Assembly: GCA_016294105.1 (NCBI GenBank)
Contig: JAEDCN010000001.1
Span: forward strand, 1 to 64,000
From: Treponema sp.
GTDB lineage: Bacteria; Spirochaetota; Spirochaetia; Treponematales; Treponemataceae
DNA: 64,000 nucleotides
Reading direction: 5' to 3'
The position numbers and the translations under genes were made by a program. How positions within the stretch are numbered: the first letter of the stretch is position 1; the number at the start of each line of letters is the position of its first letter. Positions 32,914 through 42,754 of this stretch are shown in pieces. A model generated the notes under the pieces. That model was not told where the DNA came from and searched no databases. It saw only the letters and a program-made list of their open reading frames with translations.

Positions 32914-34679
32914 CGGATACAAAAGGAAAGGTAGTAGCCGTAAACGGAAACATGATCAGCGTTGCCTTTGACGGTGTTGTTTCCTTGAATGAGGTAGGCT
33001 ACGTACACGTTGCAGGAAAGAAACTGAAGAGCGAGGTAATCCGTATTCGTAACGGACAGGCCCAGCTTCAGGTATACGAAATGACAAAGGGTATCAGTAC
33101 TGGTGATGAGGTTGAATTCACTGGTGAGCTTTTGTCTGTGGAGTTGGGACCTGGTCTTTTGGGACAGGTTTTCGACGGTCTCCAGAACCCCTTGCCTCAG
33201 CTGGCTGAACAGGCTGGTTACTTCTTAGAGCGAGGAATCTATCTCGATGCCATCCCCGACGAGCGGGTATGGGCCTTTACTCCTGTGGCAAAGGTAGGGG
33301 ATACTGTTCGCCGTGGTGATGTTCTTGGTTCAGTACCAGAAGGACCTTTTACCCACAAGATTATGGTGCCCTTCGGTATGTACGGAACGTACACTGTTAA
33401 GTCCATCAAGGACGCAGGTGACTATAAACTCAAGGATGCTGTTGCTGTTCTTGCTGACGAAAAAGGTGAAGAAACAGAAGTTTCCATGAGTTTCCAGTGG
33501 CCTGTAAAGCGTGCTGTAGACTGCTATGCAGAACGTATGAAGCCAGAAGAAACCATGGTTACTAAGGTTCGCCTTATCGACACCTTCTTCCCCGTTGCCA
33601 AGGGTGGTACTTACTGTATTCCAGGACCCTTCGGTGCAGGAAAGACTGTGCTTCAGCACACAACAAGCCGTAATGCCGACGTAGACGTTGTAATCGTCGC
33701 TGCCTGTGGTGAGCGTGCTGGTGAGGTTGTAGAAATTCTTAAGGAATTCCCTGAACTTACTGACCCACGAACTGGTCGCTCCTTGATGGAACGAACAATC
33801 ATTATTTGTAATACATCATCCATGCCAGTTGCTGCTCGTGAAGCTTCTGTTTACACTGGTGTAACCTTGGCAGAATATTATCGCCAGATGGGACTTCACG
33901 TTCTGTTGCTGGCAGACTCCACCAGCCGTTGGGCCCAGGCTCTTCGTGAAATGTCTGGTCGCTTGGAAGAAATCCCTGGTGAAGAAGCCTTCCCTGCATA
34001 TTTGGAGTCCTACATTGCAGCCTTCTACGAGCGTGCAGGTATTGTTCGCTTGAATGACGGAAGCATTGGTTCTGTAACCATCGGTGGAACAGTATCACCT
34101 GCTGGTGGTAACTTTGAAGAGCCTGTAACCCAGGCTACCTTGAAGGTAGTTGGATCCTTCCACGGACTTTCCCGTGAACGTTCTGATGCCCGTAAGTATC
34201 CTGCTATTAACCCCTACGATTCTTGGTCAAAGTACAAAAGCGTTATCCGCAAGGACTGGGTTGACTATGCCCGTGGTTGTCTCTTCCATGGTGCCGAAGT
34301 TGGCCAGATGATGAAGGTTGTTGGTGAAGAAGGTACTAGCCTTGAGGACTTTATCCTGTACCTCAAGAGTGAGTTCCTTGACTCTGTATATCTCCAGCAG
34401 AACTCCTTTGACGAGGTTGACGCCGCCGCAGATGTTGAGCGGCAGACCTACGTGTTCAAGCTGCTGCTGAAGGTGCTGGGATCCGACTTTGTGCTGGAGT
34501 CCAAGGATGATGCCCGTGGTTACTTCAACCAGCTGCGGCAGAAGTTCATCGACTGGAACTACAGCGTATGGCAGGGCGATGAATTCAAGAAGAACGAGGC
34601 TGACATCAACCAGTTGTATGCCGCCAAGTCTGGCAAGGAAACTCCTGCTGTAGCAGCCCTGCTGAAGGATGGTGAGTAA
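32910..34679 (+). CDS. atpA: V-type ATP synthase catalytic subunit A
   Basis: Catalytic subunit of the V1 head, 589 residues. The P-loop is GPFGAGKT (in PGPFGAGKTVLQ), preceded by the A-specific non-homologous insert (about residues 110-190). AACGERAGEVVEIL and LLADSTSRWAQALREMS are standard. The start overlaps the DUF2764 stop (ATGA). Subunit B begins at or just after its stop. Direction of work (ATP synthesis or ion pumping) cannot be read from sequence. Confidence 0.97.
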   Translation: MTDTKGKVVAVNGNMISVAFDGVVSLNEVGYVHVAGKKLKSEVIRIRNGQAQLQVYEMTKGISTGDEVEFTGELLSVELGPGLLGQVFDGLQNPLPQLAEQAGYFLERGIYLDAIPDERVWAFTPVAKVGDTVRRGDVLGSVPEGPFTHKIMVPFGMYGTYTVKSIKDAGDYKLKDAVAVLADEKGEETEVSMSFQWPVKRAVDCYAERMKPEETMVTKVRLIDTFFPVAKGGTYCIPGPFGAGKTVLQHTTSRNADVDVVIVAACGERAGEVVEILKEFPELTDPRTGRSLMERTIIICNTSSMPVAAREASVYTGVTLAEYYRQMGLHVLLLADSTSRWAQALREMSGRLEEIPGEEAFPAYLESYIAAFYERAGIVRLNDGSIGSVTIGGTVSPAGGNFEEPVTQATLKVVGSFHGLSRERSDARKYPAINPYDSWSKYKSVIRKDWVDYARGCLFHGAEVGQMMKVVGEEGTSLEDFILYLKSEFLDSVYLQQNSFDEVDAAADVERQTYVFKLLLKVLGSDFVLESKDDARGYFNQLRQKFIDWNYSVWQGDEFKKNEADINQLYAAKSGKETPAVAALLKDGE

Positions 34680-34680
34680 G

Positions 34681-35976
34681 ATGAACAAGATTTATAGCAA
34701 GATTGAATCAATCAGTGGTAGCGTTATTACCGTTCGTGCTGAGGGAATCAAGTATAACGAGCTGGCAGAAATTGAAACTGCTTTTGGAACCTCTTTGGCA
34801 GAGGTAAACCGTATTGACGGTGACTTGGTTTCATTGCAGGTTTTTGCTGGTGGTCGTGGTGTTTCTACTGGAGACAAGATTCGCTTCCTTGGTCGTGAGA
34901 TGGAGGTATGCTTCTCCGAAAACCTTATGGGACGTATCTTCAACGGTTCTGGAGAGCCTCGTGACAAGGGACCCTCTTTGAAGGATAACCCTGTAGAGAT
35001 TGGTGGTCCTTCTGTAAACCCCTCCAAGCGTATTATGGCTCGCCGTATGATTCGTACCGGTATCCCCATGATCGATATGTTCAATACATTGGTTGTTTCC
35101 CAGAAGCTTCCTATCTTCTCCATTTCTGGAGAGCCTTACAACGAGCTTCTTGCCCGTATCGCTATGCAGGCAGAGGTTGACGTAATCGTTCTTGGTGGAA
35201 TGGGTCTTAAATACGACGACTACCTGTACTTCAAGAATACACTGGAAGAGGGTGGAGCTTTGAGCCGAACCGTAATGTTCGTTCACACTGCTGCTGACCC
35301 CACCGTAGAGTGCTTGAAGATTCCTGACATGAGCTTGGCAGTTGCAGAGCAGTTTGCCCTGCAGGGAAAGGACGTGTTGGTGCTTCTTACCGACATGACC
35401 AACTTTGCCGATGCCATGAAGGAAATCGCCATCACTCAGGAGCAGGTTCCTTCAAACCGTGGTTATCCTGGAGACTTGTACAGCCAGTTGGCAAGTCGCT
35501 ACGAAAAGGCTGTTGACTTTGACGATGCTGGTTCTGTTACTATTCTTGCAGTAACCACCATGCCTGGAGATGACGTTACTCACCCAGTTCCTGATAACAC
35601 TGGATACATCACCGAAGGTCAGTTCTACCTGAAGGGTGGACGTATTGAGCCCTTTGGTTCATTGTCCCGCTTGAAGCAGAACGTAAACGGCAAGACTCGT
35701 GATGACCATCGTGCTTTGATGGACGGTATGATTCGATTGTATTCATCCTACAAAGACACCTTGGAAAAGAAATCCATGGGATTTATGATGTCTGAGTGGG
35801 ACGAAAAACTTTTGAAATATGGTGAATTGTTCGAGAAGGAGATGATGGATCTTTCTGTGAACATTCCATTAGAAGGAGCCCTAGACAAGGGATGGGCCAT
35901 TTTGGCTGCTTGTTTCAAGAGTGAGGAAACGGGCTTGAAGTCCGAGCTGATTGCTCAGTATTGGCCCAAAAATTAA
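34681..35976 (+). CDS. atpB: V-type ATP synthase subunit B
   Basis: Non-catalytic nucleotide-binding subunit, about 431 residues. It lacks a Walker A motif (SISGEPYNELLARIA stands there), as expected for B, and has MFVHTAADPTVECLKIP and LTDMTNFADAMKEIA. I prefer the ATG at 34681 (MNKIYSK) with GGTGAG upstream; an in-frame ATG at 34669 would overlap atpA by 11 bases and has no properly spaced ribosome-binding site. Confidence 0.95.
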   Translation: MNKIYSKIESISGSVITVRAEGIKYNELAEIETAFGTSLAEVNRIDGDLVSLQVFAGGRGVSTGDKIRFLGREMEVCFSENLMGRIFNGSGEPRDKGPSLKDNPVEIGGPSVNPSKRIMARRMIRTGIPMIDMFNTLVVSQKLPIFSISGEPYNELLARIAMQAEVDVIVLGGMGLKYDDYLYFKNTLEEGGALSRTVMFVHTAADPTVECLKIPDMSLAVAEQFALQGKDVLVLLTDMTNFADAMKEIAITQEQVPSNRGYPGDLYSQLASRYEKAVDFDDAGSVTILAVTTMPGDDVTHPVPDNTGYITEGQFYLKGGRIEPFGSLSRLKQNVNGKTRDDHRALMDGMIRLYSSYKDTLEKKSMGFMMSEWDEKLLKYGELFEKEMMDLSVNIPLEGALDKGWAILAACFKSEETGLKSELIAQYWPKN

Positions 35977-35988
35977 GGGGTTTAGCTG

Positions 35989-36615
35989 ATGGCTACAATA
36001 AAGCTGACAAAGAATGAGCTGAAGGCCCAGAAAGATGCCTTAAAGATGTACAATCGGTATCTTCCTACCTTGACGCTCAAAAAACAGCAGCTACAAACGG
36101 AAATTCGCACTATTGACGAGCGGGCACGTGAAGTTCGGGCTCGACGTAAGGCTTTAGAAGCTGAATTTACCAAGTGGATTGCTGTTTTTGGCGAGGCTGA
36201 TGCCTTCAAGCCAGATATGGTTACTGTCAGCAATATCCGTAAGGGTGTAGGAAATATAGCAGGTGTTACTATCCCTGTGTATGAGGGTGCTGATTTTGCC
36301 CGTGGGGATTATGATCTATATTCCACCCCTTTGTGGATTGACCTGGCAGCAGATAAAATGGAACAGGCTCTTTCCCTTGACTTAGAGGCTGATGTGCTGG
36401 ATGAGCAGGTACGATTGCTGAATATTGAGCTGCGTACCACCACCCAGCGTGTAAACCTCTTTGAAAAGGTAAAGATTCCTGAAACGAAAGCTAATATCAA
36501 GAAGATTACCGTCTACTTGGGTGACCAGCAGGTTGCTGCCGTTGTTCGTGGTAAGATTTCTAAGAAAAATCTTGAGCGGGCAGCACAAAAGGCTGACAAG
36601 GAGGTATCTGAATGA
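35989..36615 (+). CDS. atpD: V-type ATP synthase subunit D
   Basis: Central-stalk subunit of 208 residues. The N-terminal KLTKNELKAQKDALKMYNRY and the long coiled coil are typical, as is the C-terminal RVNLFEKVKIPETKANIKKI segment of the family (R-x-N-A-L-E-x-x-x-I-P). It follows subunit B by 12 bases. The atpI start overlaps its stop by 4 bases. Confidence 0.93.
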   Translation: MATIKLTKNELKAQKDALKMYNRYLPTLTLKKQQLQTEIRTIDERAREVRARRKALEAEFTKWIAVFGEADAFKPDMVTVSNIRKGVGNIAGVTIPVYEGADFARGDYDLYSTPLWIDLAADKMEQALSLDLEADVLDEQVRLLNIELRTTTQRVNLFEKVKIPETKANIKKITVYLGDQQVAAVVRGKISKKNLERAAQKADKEVSE

Positions 36616-38531
36616 TTGTACCTATGAAAAAGGTTTCCTTTGTATTGTTGGAAGAACATCGCAAGGAAGCTTTAAAGAAAATGCGTCGGCTTGGCGTGGT
36701 GCATTTGGAAAAGGTAACTGGTGCCAGTGAAAAACTCACTGAATTCAAGGATACCTATTCCAAGGCAGAAACTGCCTACGCAATCCTATCTGAAATCAAG
36801 CTACCTAAAAAGGTTGTTTCCACTGCTACCTTTGACCGGGACAAGGTTCTGGCAAAGGCAGAGGAAGTAGTGACTCTTGCTGATAGGAAAAAGCTGTGTA
36901 AGGATATTATTTCCGCCCATACCTTGGAGTTGGAGCGGTTTGCTGGCTGGGGAGATTTGGATATAGAAAACTTCCAATACCTTGCAGGGAAGGGAATCAT
37001 TCTTTCCTTGTACGAGATTCCTCGTGATGCATATTTGTCCATACCAGAAACCATCCAAACCATGGTGGTAAACGAGAACAAGTCTTTGGTACGCTTCCTG
37101 CTGATTCAGTATGGTGAAGCTGGTTCCACCTTGGCAAATGCTTCTCGTCCTGCCGATATGCCAGCTGAGGCTTATGCTGTTCCTATGATCAGCTCCTCCT
37201 CAAAGCAGCTTCGTGATGAAATTGCTTCTCTACGTACTGAGATTGAATCCATCGACAAGGCTTTGACAGAGGTTGCTCTGGATAAACATTTGTTCAAGCA
37301 ATACTGTTCCGTTGTAGGAAAGGATATCGAATTCGAAAATCTTTTCTCTGGAATGGGACGGGAAGAGGACACTGAGGAAGGTCGTCCCTACATGGCATTG
37401 TGTTGGCTTACAGGCTACGTGCCTACAGAAGATGTGGCTGCAGTTCAGGCTGCCGCTAAGGAAGAAAACTGGGCAGTAGTTGTGTCCGACCCATCAGAAG
37501 AGGATGAAGTTCCTACCAAGCTCAAGAACAATAAGTTCGTCAGCTTGATTTATCCTGTATCCGACTTTTTGGGTACAGTACCTGGATATCGGGAATACGA
37601 TATTTCTGGTTGGTTCCTGTTGTTCTTCTGTGTATTCTTCGGCATCATCTTTGGTGACGGTGGATACGGTTTGTTGATGGTACTAGCTGCAGTCTTTGCA
37701 GACATTGGTGCCGTGACAAAAAAGAAGAAGATTCCTCCTGCATACAATTTGCTGTTGTTGTTGGGATTCTTCACCATGGCATGGGGTACTGTTACCTGTA
37801 CTTGGTTTGGTTTAAGCCTCGATTTGTTGCCAAGCTGGCTTACTGGCCTGTCTTTGCAGCCAATCTCAAATGCTTATGCCGCCATCTCTCCAGAGAACGA
37901 GGCATTGGTAAAGCAAAATCTTCAGATTTTCTGCTTTATGCTGGCTCTTATTCAGCTTTCCATTGCCCACTTGAAGGGAATTGCACGGTACATTAAGTCA
38001 CCAAAGTGCTTGGGAGAATTAGGTTCCCTGTTGCAGTTATGGGGTATTTTCTTTGTGGTGTTGAACATGGTTGTTAAGTTGGATACCTTCTGTGGTATTC
38101 CTACCATGGGAACAATGGTGCTGGGTGTTGTTGGTGTTGGTTTTGCCTTGAGCTTTATCTTCTCCAATTACGATGGCAGTCTTGGAGCCTCCATTCTGGA
38201 AAGCTGTAAGAACATCGTTTCCGTGCTCTTAGGTGTGGTAAACGTATTCTCCGACATCGTTTCCTACATCCGTCTGTGGGCCGTTGGTCTTGCAGGTGGA
38301 GCTATTTCTGCCACAGTGAACGATATGGCTGGTCCTATGTTGGGCGGTGCCATTATCTTCTTCGGAGTACTGTTGCTGGTGTTCGGTCATGGATTGAACA
38401 TGATCTTGAACGTATTGTCCGTAATTGTTCATGGTGTTCGCTTGAATACACTGGAGTTCTCCAGCCACTTGGGAATGTCATGGTCTGGTTTTGCTTATGA
38501 GCCCTTCTGTGAAGGTGCTGATAATAAATAG
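36612..38531 (+). CDS. atpI: V-type ATP synthase subunit I (a subunit)
   Basis: Membrane stator subunit of 639 residues. The first 330 residues are the cytoplasmic arm, with long helices; the rest holds about seven or eight membrane segments, starting WFLLFFCVFFGIIFGDGGYG, the well-conserved first transmembrane motif. SYIRLWAVGLAGGAIS carries the essential Arg that works against the rotor Glu. It starts inside the atpD stop and is followed by atpK after 23 bases. Confidence 0.95.
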   Translation: MIVPMKKVSFVLLEEHRKEALKKMRRLGVVHLEKVTGASEKLTEFKDTYSKAETAYAILSEIKLPKKVVSTATFDRDKVLAKAEEVVTLADRKKLCKDIISAHTLELERFAGWGDLDIENFQYLAGKGIILSLYEIPRDAYLSIPETIQTMVVNENKSLVRFLLIQYGEAGSTLANASRPADMPAEAYAVPMISSSSKQLRDEIASLRTEIESIDKALTEVALDKHLFKQYCSVVGKDIEFENLFSGMGREEDTEEGRPYMALCWLTGYVPTEDVAAVQAAAKEENWAVVVSDPSEEDEVPTKLKNNKFVSLIYPVSDFLGTVPGYREYDISGWFLLFFCVFFGIIFGDGGYGLLMVLAAVFADIGAVTKKKKIPPAYNLLLLLGFFTMAWGTVTCTWFGLSLDLLPSWLTGLSLQPISNAYAAISPENEALVKQNLQIFCFMLALIQLSIAHLKGIARYIKSPKCLGELGSLLQLWGIFFVVLNMVVKLDTFCGIPTMGTMVLGVVGVGFALSFIFSNYDGSLGASILESCKNIVSVLLGVVNVFSDIVSYIRLWAVGLAGGAISATVNDMAGPMLGGAIIFFGVLLLVFGHGLNMILNVLSVIVHGVRLNTLEFSSHLGMSWSGFAYEPFCEGADNK

Positions 38532-38554
38532 AGTTCTTTTTTTAGGAGTATAAT

Positions 38555-38974
38555 ATGATTGGAATGTTTGGAGCAGCATGTGTTCTTGGTATTGCAGCTA
38601 TCGGTTCTGCAATTGGTATTGGATGTGCCGGTCAGGCAGCTATTGGTGCTTGGAAGCGTTGTTACATGAACAACAAGCCCGCTCCCTTCATCCTGACTGT
38701 TTTTGCTGGTGCCCCTCTTACCCAGACCATCTATGGATTTCTGTTGATGCAGAATATGATTAACTCAACCAAGGATGGTGCCTTCCTGTTGGCTTTGGGT
38801 ATTTTCTCTGGTCTTGCTATGGCTGCTTCTGCTGTATTCCAAGGAAAGGCTGGTGCTGCTGGTTCTGATGCTTTGGGAGAGACAGGAAAGGGTTTTGCCC
38901 AGTACATCATGGTTGTAGGTCTTTGTGAAACTGTTGCTTTGTTCGCAATGGTTTTCTCTATGATCGTACTGTAA
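38555..38974 (+). CDS. atpK: V-type ATP synthase subunit K (rotor proteolipid)
   Basis: Proteolipid of 139 residues with four membrane segments, i.e. a duplicated c-type hairpin. The first hairpin starts GAACVLGIAAIGSAIGIG; the second has the ion-binding Glu in GLCETVALFAMVF. No equivalent Glu is visible in the first hairpin, as is usual for K. An AGGAG precedes the ATG. It is the last ATPase gene; ispG follows after 14 bases, so read-through is likely. Confidence 0.93.
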   Translation: MIGMFGAACVLGIAAIGSAIGIGCAGQAAIGAWKRCYMNNKPAPFILTVFAGAPLTQTIYGFLLMQNMINSTKDGAFLLALGIFSGLAMAASAVFQGKAGAAGSDALGETGKGFAQYIMVVGLCETVALFAMVFSMIVL

Positions 38975-38988
38975 GAAAAGGAGACTTC

Positions 38989-40080
38989 ATGCATCACACA
39001 CGTCACGTGTTTATTGGTGGTGCGGGAAGAACAAAAAGGATGGGTATCGGTGGTTCATCACCGGTATCCATCCAGACTATGTGGAAAGAGGGCATTACCG
39101 ATATTCTTCAGGATCGGGATGCCCTTTTGTCTATTGTTCACCGCATGGAAAAATTGCAGGCTTTAGGGTGCGATATCATTCGATTTGCAGTACCCGACAT
39201 GGCAAGTGCCGACGCCTTGGTGCTTCTGGCCAAGGAAACAGACATCCCTCTGGTGGCCGACATCCACTTTGACTATAAGCTGGCATTGCGGTGTTTAGAG
39301 GGGAATGTAGCCAAAATCAGAATCAATCCAGGAAATATTGGTAGCCGAGACAGAGTGGAGTCAGTGGTGGCTCGCTGCAAGGATAAGGGGGCTGCCATTC
39401 GCATTGGAGTGAATACAGGAAGCTTACCTCAAGATATTGCTGCTGACGTACGGGATGGAAAGCTTACTCGTGCCCAGGGTCTTTCTCAAACCGCTGCTCG
39501 TGAGGCTGAGGTACTTGATAGCCTTGGATTTGATCAGTTTGTTGTTTCTATGAAGGCTTCCTCAGTACGAGAAACGGTGGATTCCAACAGGGACTTTGCC
39601 TCCCGCTTTAATATTCCCTTGCACGTGGGAGTAACGGAAGCTGGCCCATTGGTTGGTGGCATTGTAAAAAGTACCCTTGCTTTTAGTCGTTTGCTGGAGG
39701 AGGGAATCGGCAACACCATTCGGGTCAGTCTTTCTTCATCACCAGACAACGAGGTTATTACTGCCCGTGAAATTTTAAGAGAAACAGGACTCCGCAGTGG
39801 AGGCGTAAAGATTGTGTCCTGTCCACGGTGCGGTCGAAATGGCTTTGATGTTCATGCTTTTATGGACAAGTGGGAGGCAGAACTGCTTTCTATGGACAAG
39901 GATATTACAGTGGCCGTTATGGGCTGCGTGGTAAACGGACCTGGAGAAGGAAAGCACGCTGACATCGGTATTACCGGTACAGGTGATAAGGTGACAATAT
40001 TCAAACACGGAAAAATAGTTCAAACGGTTTCAGCAGAATCTGCCGATACTGTATTTAGGAAGGAATTGTTAAGTCTGTGA
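38989..40080 (+). CDS. ispG: 4-hydroxy-3-methylbut-2-en-1-yl diphosphate synthase
   Basis: Iron-sulphur enzyme of the MEP isoprenoid pathway that converts MEcPP to HMBPP. The 363-residue length and the motifs SPVSIQTMWKEG, LVADIHFDYKLAL, VAKIRINPGNIG and VGVTEAGP fit. The three [4Fe-4S] Cys lie in SCPRCGRNGFD and VMGCVVNGPGE. GGAG precedes the ATG. The following gene starts at a GTG that overlaps its TGA. No other MEP gene is nearby. Confidence 0.97.
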   Translation: MHHTRHVFIGGAGRTKRMGIGGSSPVSIQTMWKEGITDILQDRDALLSIVHRMEKLQALGCDIIRFAVPDMASADALVLLAKETDIPLVADIHFDYKLALRCLEGNVAKIRINPGNIGSRDRVESVVARCKDKGAAIRIGVNTGSLPQDIAADVRDGKLTRAQGLSQTAAREAEVLDSLGFDQFVVSMKASSVRETVDSNRDFASRFNIPLHVGVTEAGPLVGGIVKSTLAFSRLLEEGIGNTIRVSLSSSPDNEVITAREILRETGLRSGGVKIVSCPRCGRNGFDVHAFMDKWEAELLSMDKDITVAVMGCVVNGPGEGKHADIGITGTGDKVTIFKHGKIVQTVSAESADTVFRKELLSL

Positions 40081-41162
40081 AAAAGATAAAACTAGTATTT
40101 ATCAGTGTTGTATTACTCGTTAGCTCCATGGTTTTTGCCATTGATTTGCCTTTGTTTCAAAAATCTGCTCGTCTTTTGGAGGATGCCCAGTTTGCCTTTG
40201 ATTCTGGTGAATACGGCAAGGCTCTTTTGCTGGCAGAGGAAGCAAAGCTTTTGCGCCAGAAGGAAGCCACCGAATCTCTTAATGCCTTGAATGCAGCTCT
40301 CCATCCTCAGGAAGTGCAGAGTGCTGGTGACAATATTCTTGATGTAATAGCTGTTTTGCAGTCTCGAGATGTATACGATGTGGTTAATCTCATTGAATAT
40401 ACAACTTCACTTCATAATGGAGCTTTTTTCAACAACTCTATTGCAGAGATTCAAAAGCATTTGGCTGCAAAAACTATTTTCCCTGAGGCAGCTCATCTCA
40501 TGGCAAAAATCTATGAGTTTGAGGGGGAATATGAGCTTTCCTATTCATATTATATGGATGCCTGGAATCATGCGGATATTTTGGATATTCCAGAAAGCAG
40601 GTATGATATATTGTATGATATGGCAAATCTTTCCTATAACTTTGATGATTATGAAAACTGTGAGAAGGCATTGATGCTGATTATTGCCTCTGACCCTTAT
40701 TACGGAAATGACGGTTTTACTGCAGCACTGACAAATTCTGTTCAGAGGGGTTATAGTGCAGACAAGATTTTTAATCTTTATCGTGCAGATTGTTATCGTT
40801 CTATTCCAGCTTTTTTCCGTTTAACGGAACTGTATGTGGAACAGGAACGGTATCAAGAAGCTTTTAAGATGTCCTTGTTCGGTACCTTGGTCTCATTTAC
40901 CCGCATGAATAATTTCTTGGCAAATCGTGTTACCGAGTTTGAGTACAAAAACCTGCGGGAGTTCTTCCAAATCGCAATTAATAACTATGAGTTGGCTGAA
41001 TGGAGTATGGATCAAGGTTTTTGGCGATGCTTTTATCGGCTTGCTGATTTAGGCTCACAAATGTTTCCTGAAAATGAAGATTTTGCTAAGGAGTTGTTAG
41101 TTGTCATTGCTCAAACTGCACCAGAAAATTATTGGCGCCAGTTGGCTATTGGAAAACTTTAA
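40077..41162 (+). CDS. Secreted helical-repeat (TPR-like) protein
   Basis: The start is a GTG that overlaps the ispG stop (GTGA). The 361-residue product has a signal peptide (IKLVFISVVLLVSSMVFA) and is then almost wholly helical, with TPR-like pairs such as ARLLEDAQFAFDSGEYGKAL, AAHLMAKIYEFEGEYELSY and DMANLSYNFDDYENCEKAL. No lipobox Cys is present, so it is probably periplasmic. I do not recognise a family. A strong terminator follows. Confidence 0.7.
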   Translation: MKKIKLVFISVVLLVSSMVFAIDLPLFQKSARLLEDAQFAFDSGEYGKALLLAEEAKLLRQKEATESLNALNAALHPQEVQSAGDNILDVIAVLQSRDVYDVVNLIEYTTSLHNGAFFNNSIAEIQKHLAAKTIFPEAAHLMAKIYEFEGEYELSYSYYMDAWNHADILDIPESRYDILYDMANLSYNFDDYENCEKALMLIIASDPYYGNDGFTAALTNSVQRGYSADKIFNLYRADCYRSIPAFFRLTELYVEQERYQEAFKMSLFGTLVSFTRMNNFLANRVTEFEYKNLREFFQIAINNYELAEWSMDQGFWRCFYRLADLGSQMFPENEDFAKELLVVIAQTAPENYWRQLAIGKL

Positions 41163-41197
41163 TATTAACTTACTTTTGATAATGAATACTAAACAAT

Positions 41198-41230
41198 AAA
41201 GCCTGACTTCGGATGAAGTCAGGCTTTTAT
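41198..41230. terminator. Terminator between convergent genes
   Basis: AAAGCCTGACTTC (41198-41210) pairs with GAAGTCAGGCTTT (41215-41227) around a 4-base loop; T-rich sequence follows on the + strand and a shorter AT-rich one on the minus side. Confidence 0.9.
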
Positions 41231-41249
41231 TTTGTTTGCTATTTTTTTC

Positions 41250-42749
41250 TTAGTAATGGAGCCCGATTCCAATTTCAATTTCTGGTCCTTTCTTGCTACG
41301 CCAGTCTTGTTTCAAGAGTCTAGCACCAAGATCGAGTCCTGCACTGGCCCTAACTTGAATACTTCGCATTTTATTTGGATATACAATAACTTCAAGTCCT
41401 GCTGAATAAAAACCATCATCGAAGTGTACCAAGCAATAGTCGTCAGCTCCGTATAATGCTATGTCAACAAAGGGAACAACTTGCATTTCAAAATCAAAGA
41501 AACCAAACCAAGAAGGCATATCACGTTTGAACAAAGCCTGTCCCCAACCTCGCCAGTCGGTTTCTAACACTCTGATAGGGAAATCAAGGTTCATGACAAA
41601 GCCTGATGGCAGGTTAGCTCGACCAGAGTTGTAGCTTTTACCGTTGTAAACTCCTCTCATCCACTCTGCTACGTTTGTAGTGTTTGTATTACTCTTTTGA
41701 ACTAGATCGTAGTGGGTGAAGATTTTTGAACGGGTAGAAATACCAAAGAAGTTGATGAAATAAAATCCTTCAAATTGTAAGGCTAATTCTGTTGTCCAGT
41801 TTGCAGTATGGAGATTATATCCATATGAATTGGTGAGGCTAGAGGTAAATCCCTTCCTGAAGTTTCCAATCCAGTTTACCTTTCCTGCAGAAAAACCATA
41901 TCCTAAACCAAGGGTAGGTCCTACCAAATCAGGATGTTTAATTCCATCTAAGTCCCAACGGTAAGTAATGGAGCTATAAGGAACGAATTTAATATCACCA
42001 AAGGCTCCTGTTGTACGAAACAAGGTAATTGGTGTACTGAATTTTGCGAATTCAGTTCCATAAATCCAATCTCCAGCCTCCTTGTAGTCGTTTTTAATGT
42101 CTACAGACTGTTTTGTTTCTAATTTCAAGGTAATGTATTTAAATGCGTAAGCCAGATCTAAGCCTGTGGAAAAAGAGAAGTTAGGACTAGAATCACCGAA
42201 GGTGTAGTCGATGGATGCTTTGTTGTTCCATTGGGCATCAAGAATCCCCAAAGCAAAGGGGATGGCAAAGTCGATTCCTAAGCCCAAAACATTAGTTGTC
42301 CCCTCATCTTTTTGGTAAAATTCCAAATCAAAATTAAGGGGCTCCATGGTACCAAAAAAGTTATAATCCTTTACCTTCAACTTTAATGTAAAACCAGAAT
42401 TGGAATCGTATTTAGGGTTGGGCAAAGGCAGAATATTCCACGTTTCATCAGCAATGATAAATAATGTGACTGGAATAATACCTTCGGCAGTAGCAGTCCC
42501 TAACTCATATTGTACTTGAGTATTCTCTAGAACTCGTTGGTCACTGAGTTTTTGGGAAATAAAATCAATATAAAGTTGAATCTCCTCTTGAGACTCAAAG
42601 ATACGGTCTTTTCTGATGTTCAATGCCTTGCTCAGCGCATATTCCTTTGTTCTACCGTCCAATTCATACTGAATATCAGTAATCTGATACTGCTCTGCAA
42701 AAACCATAAAAATAGTGGCTAATAAAACCAACACTAAACAATTTTTTTT
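41250..42749 (-). CDS. Omp85-like outer-membrane protein with a single POTRA-like domain
   Basis: I start at the ATG at 42749, which has AGGAAAGGGAG upstream and gives a signal peptide (NCLVLVLLATIFMVFA); an upstream start adds 20 unlikely residues. The 499-residue product has one POTRA-like module (about residues 20-110, with YQITDIQYELDGRTKEYAL and KALNIRKDRIFESQEEIQLY) and then a beta-barrel made of amphipathic strands with many aromatic residues, ending IEIGIGLHY, the terminal aromatic expected of outer-membrane proteins. BamA has five POTRA domains and about 800 residues, so this is a shorter family member. It follows the sugar-transferase gene by 5 bases, suggesting envelope polysaccharide or surface protein work. 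Confidence 0.7.
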   Translation of the reverse strand, partial: KKNCLVLVLLATIFMVFAEQYQITDIQYELDGRTKEYALSKALNIRKDRIFESQEEIQLYIDFISQKLSDQRVLENTQVQYELGTATAEGIIPVTLFIIADETWNILPLPNPKYDSNSGFTLKLKVKDYNFFGTMEPLNFDLEFYQKDEGTTNVLGLGIDFAIPFALGILDAQWNNKASIDYTFGDSSPNFSFSTGLDLAYAFKYITLKLETKQSVDIKNDYKEAGDWIYGTEFAKFSTPITLFRTTGAFGDIKFVPYSSITYRWDLDGIKHPDLVGPTLGLGYGFSAGKVNWIGNFRKGFTSSLTNSYGYNLHTANWTTELALQFEGFYFINFFGISTRSKIFTHYDLVQKSNTNTTNVAEWMRGVYNGKSYNSGRANLPSGFVMNLDFPIRVLETDWRGWGQALFKRDMPSWFGFFDFEMQVVPFVDIALYGADDYCLVHFDDGFYSAGLEVIVYPNKMRSIQVRASAGLDLGARLLKQDWRSKKGPEIEIGIGLHY

Positions 42750-42754
42750 CATAA

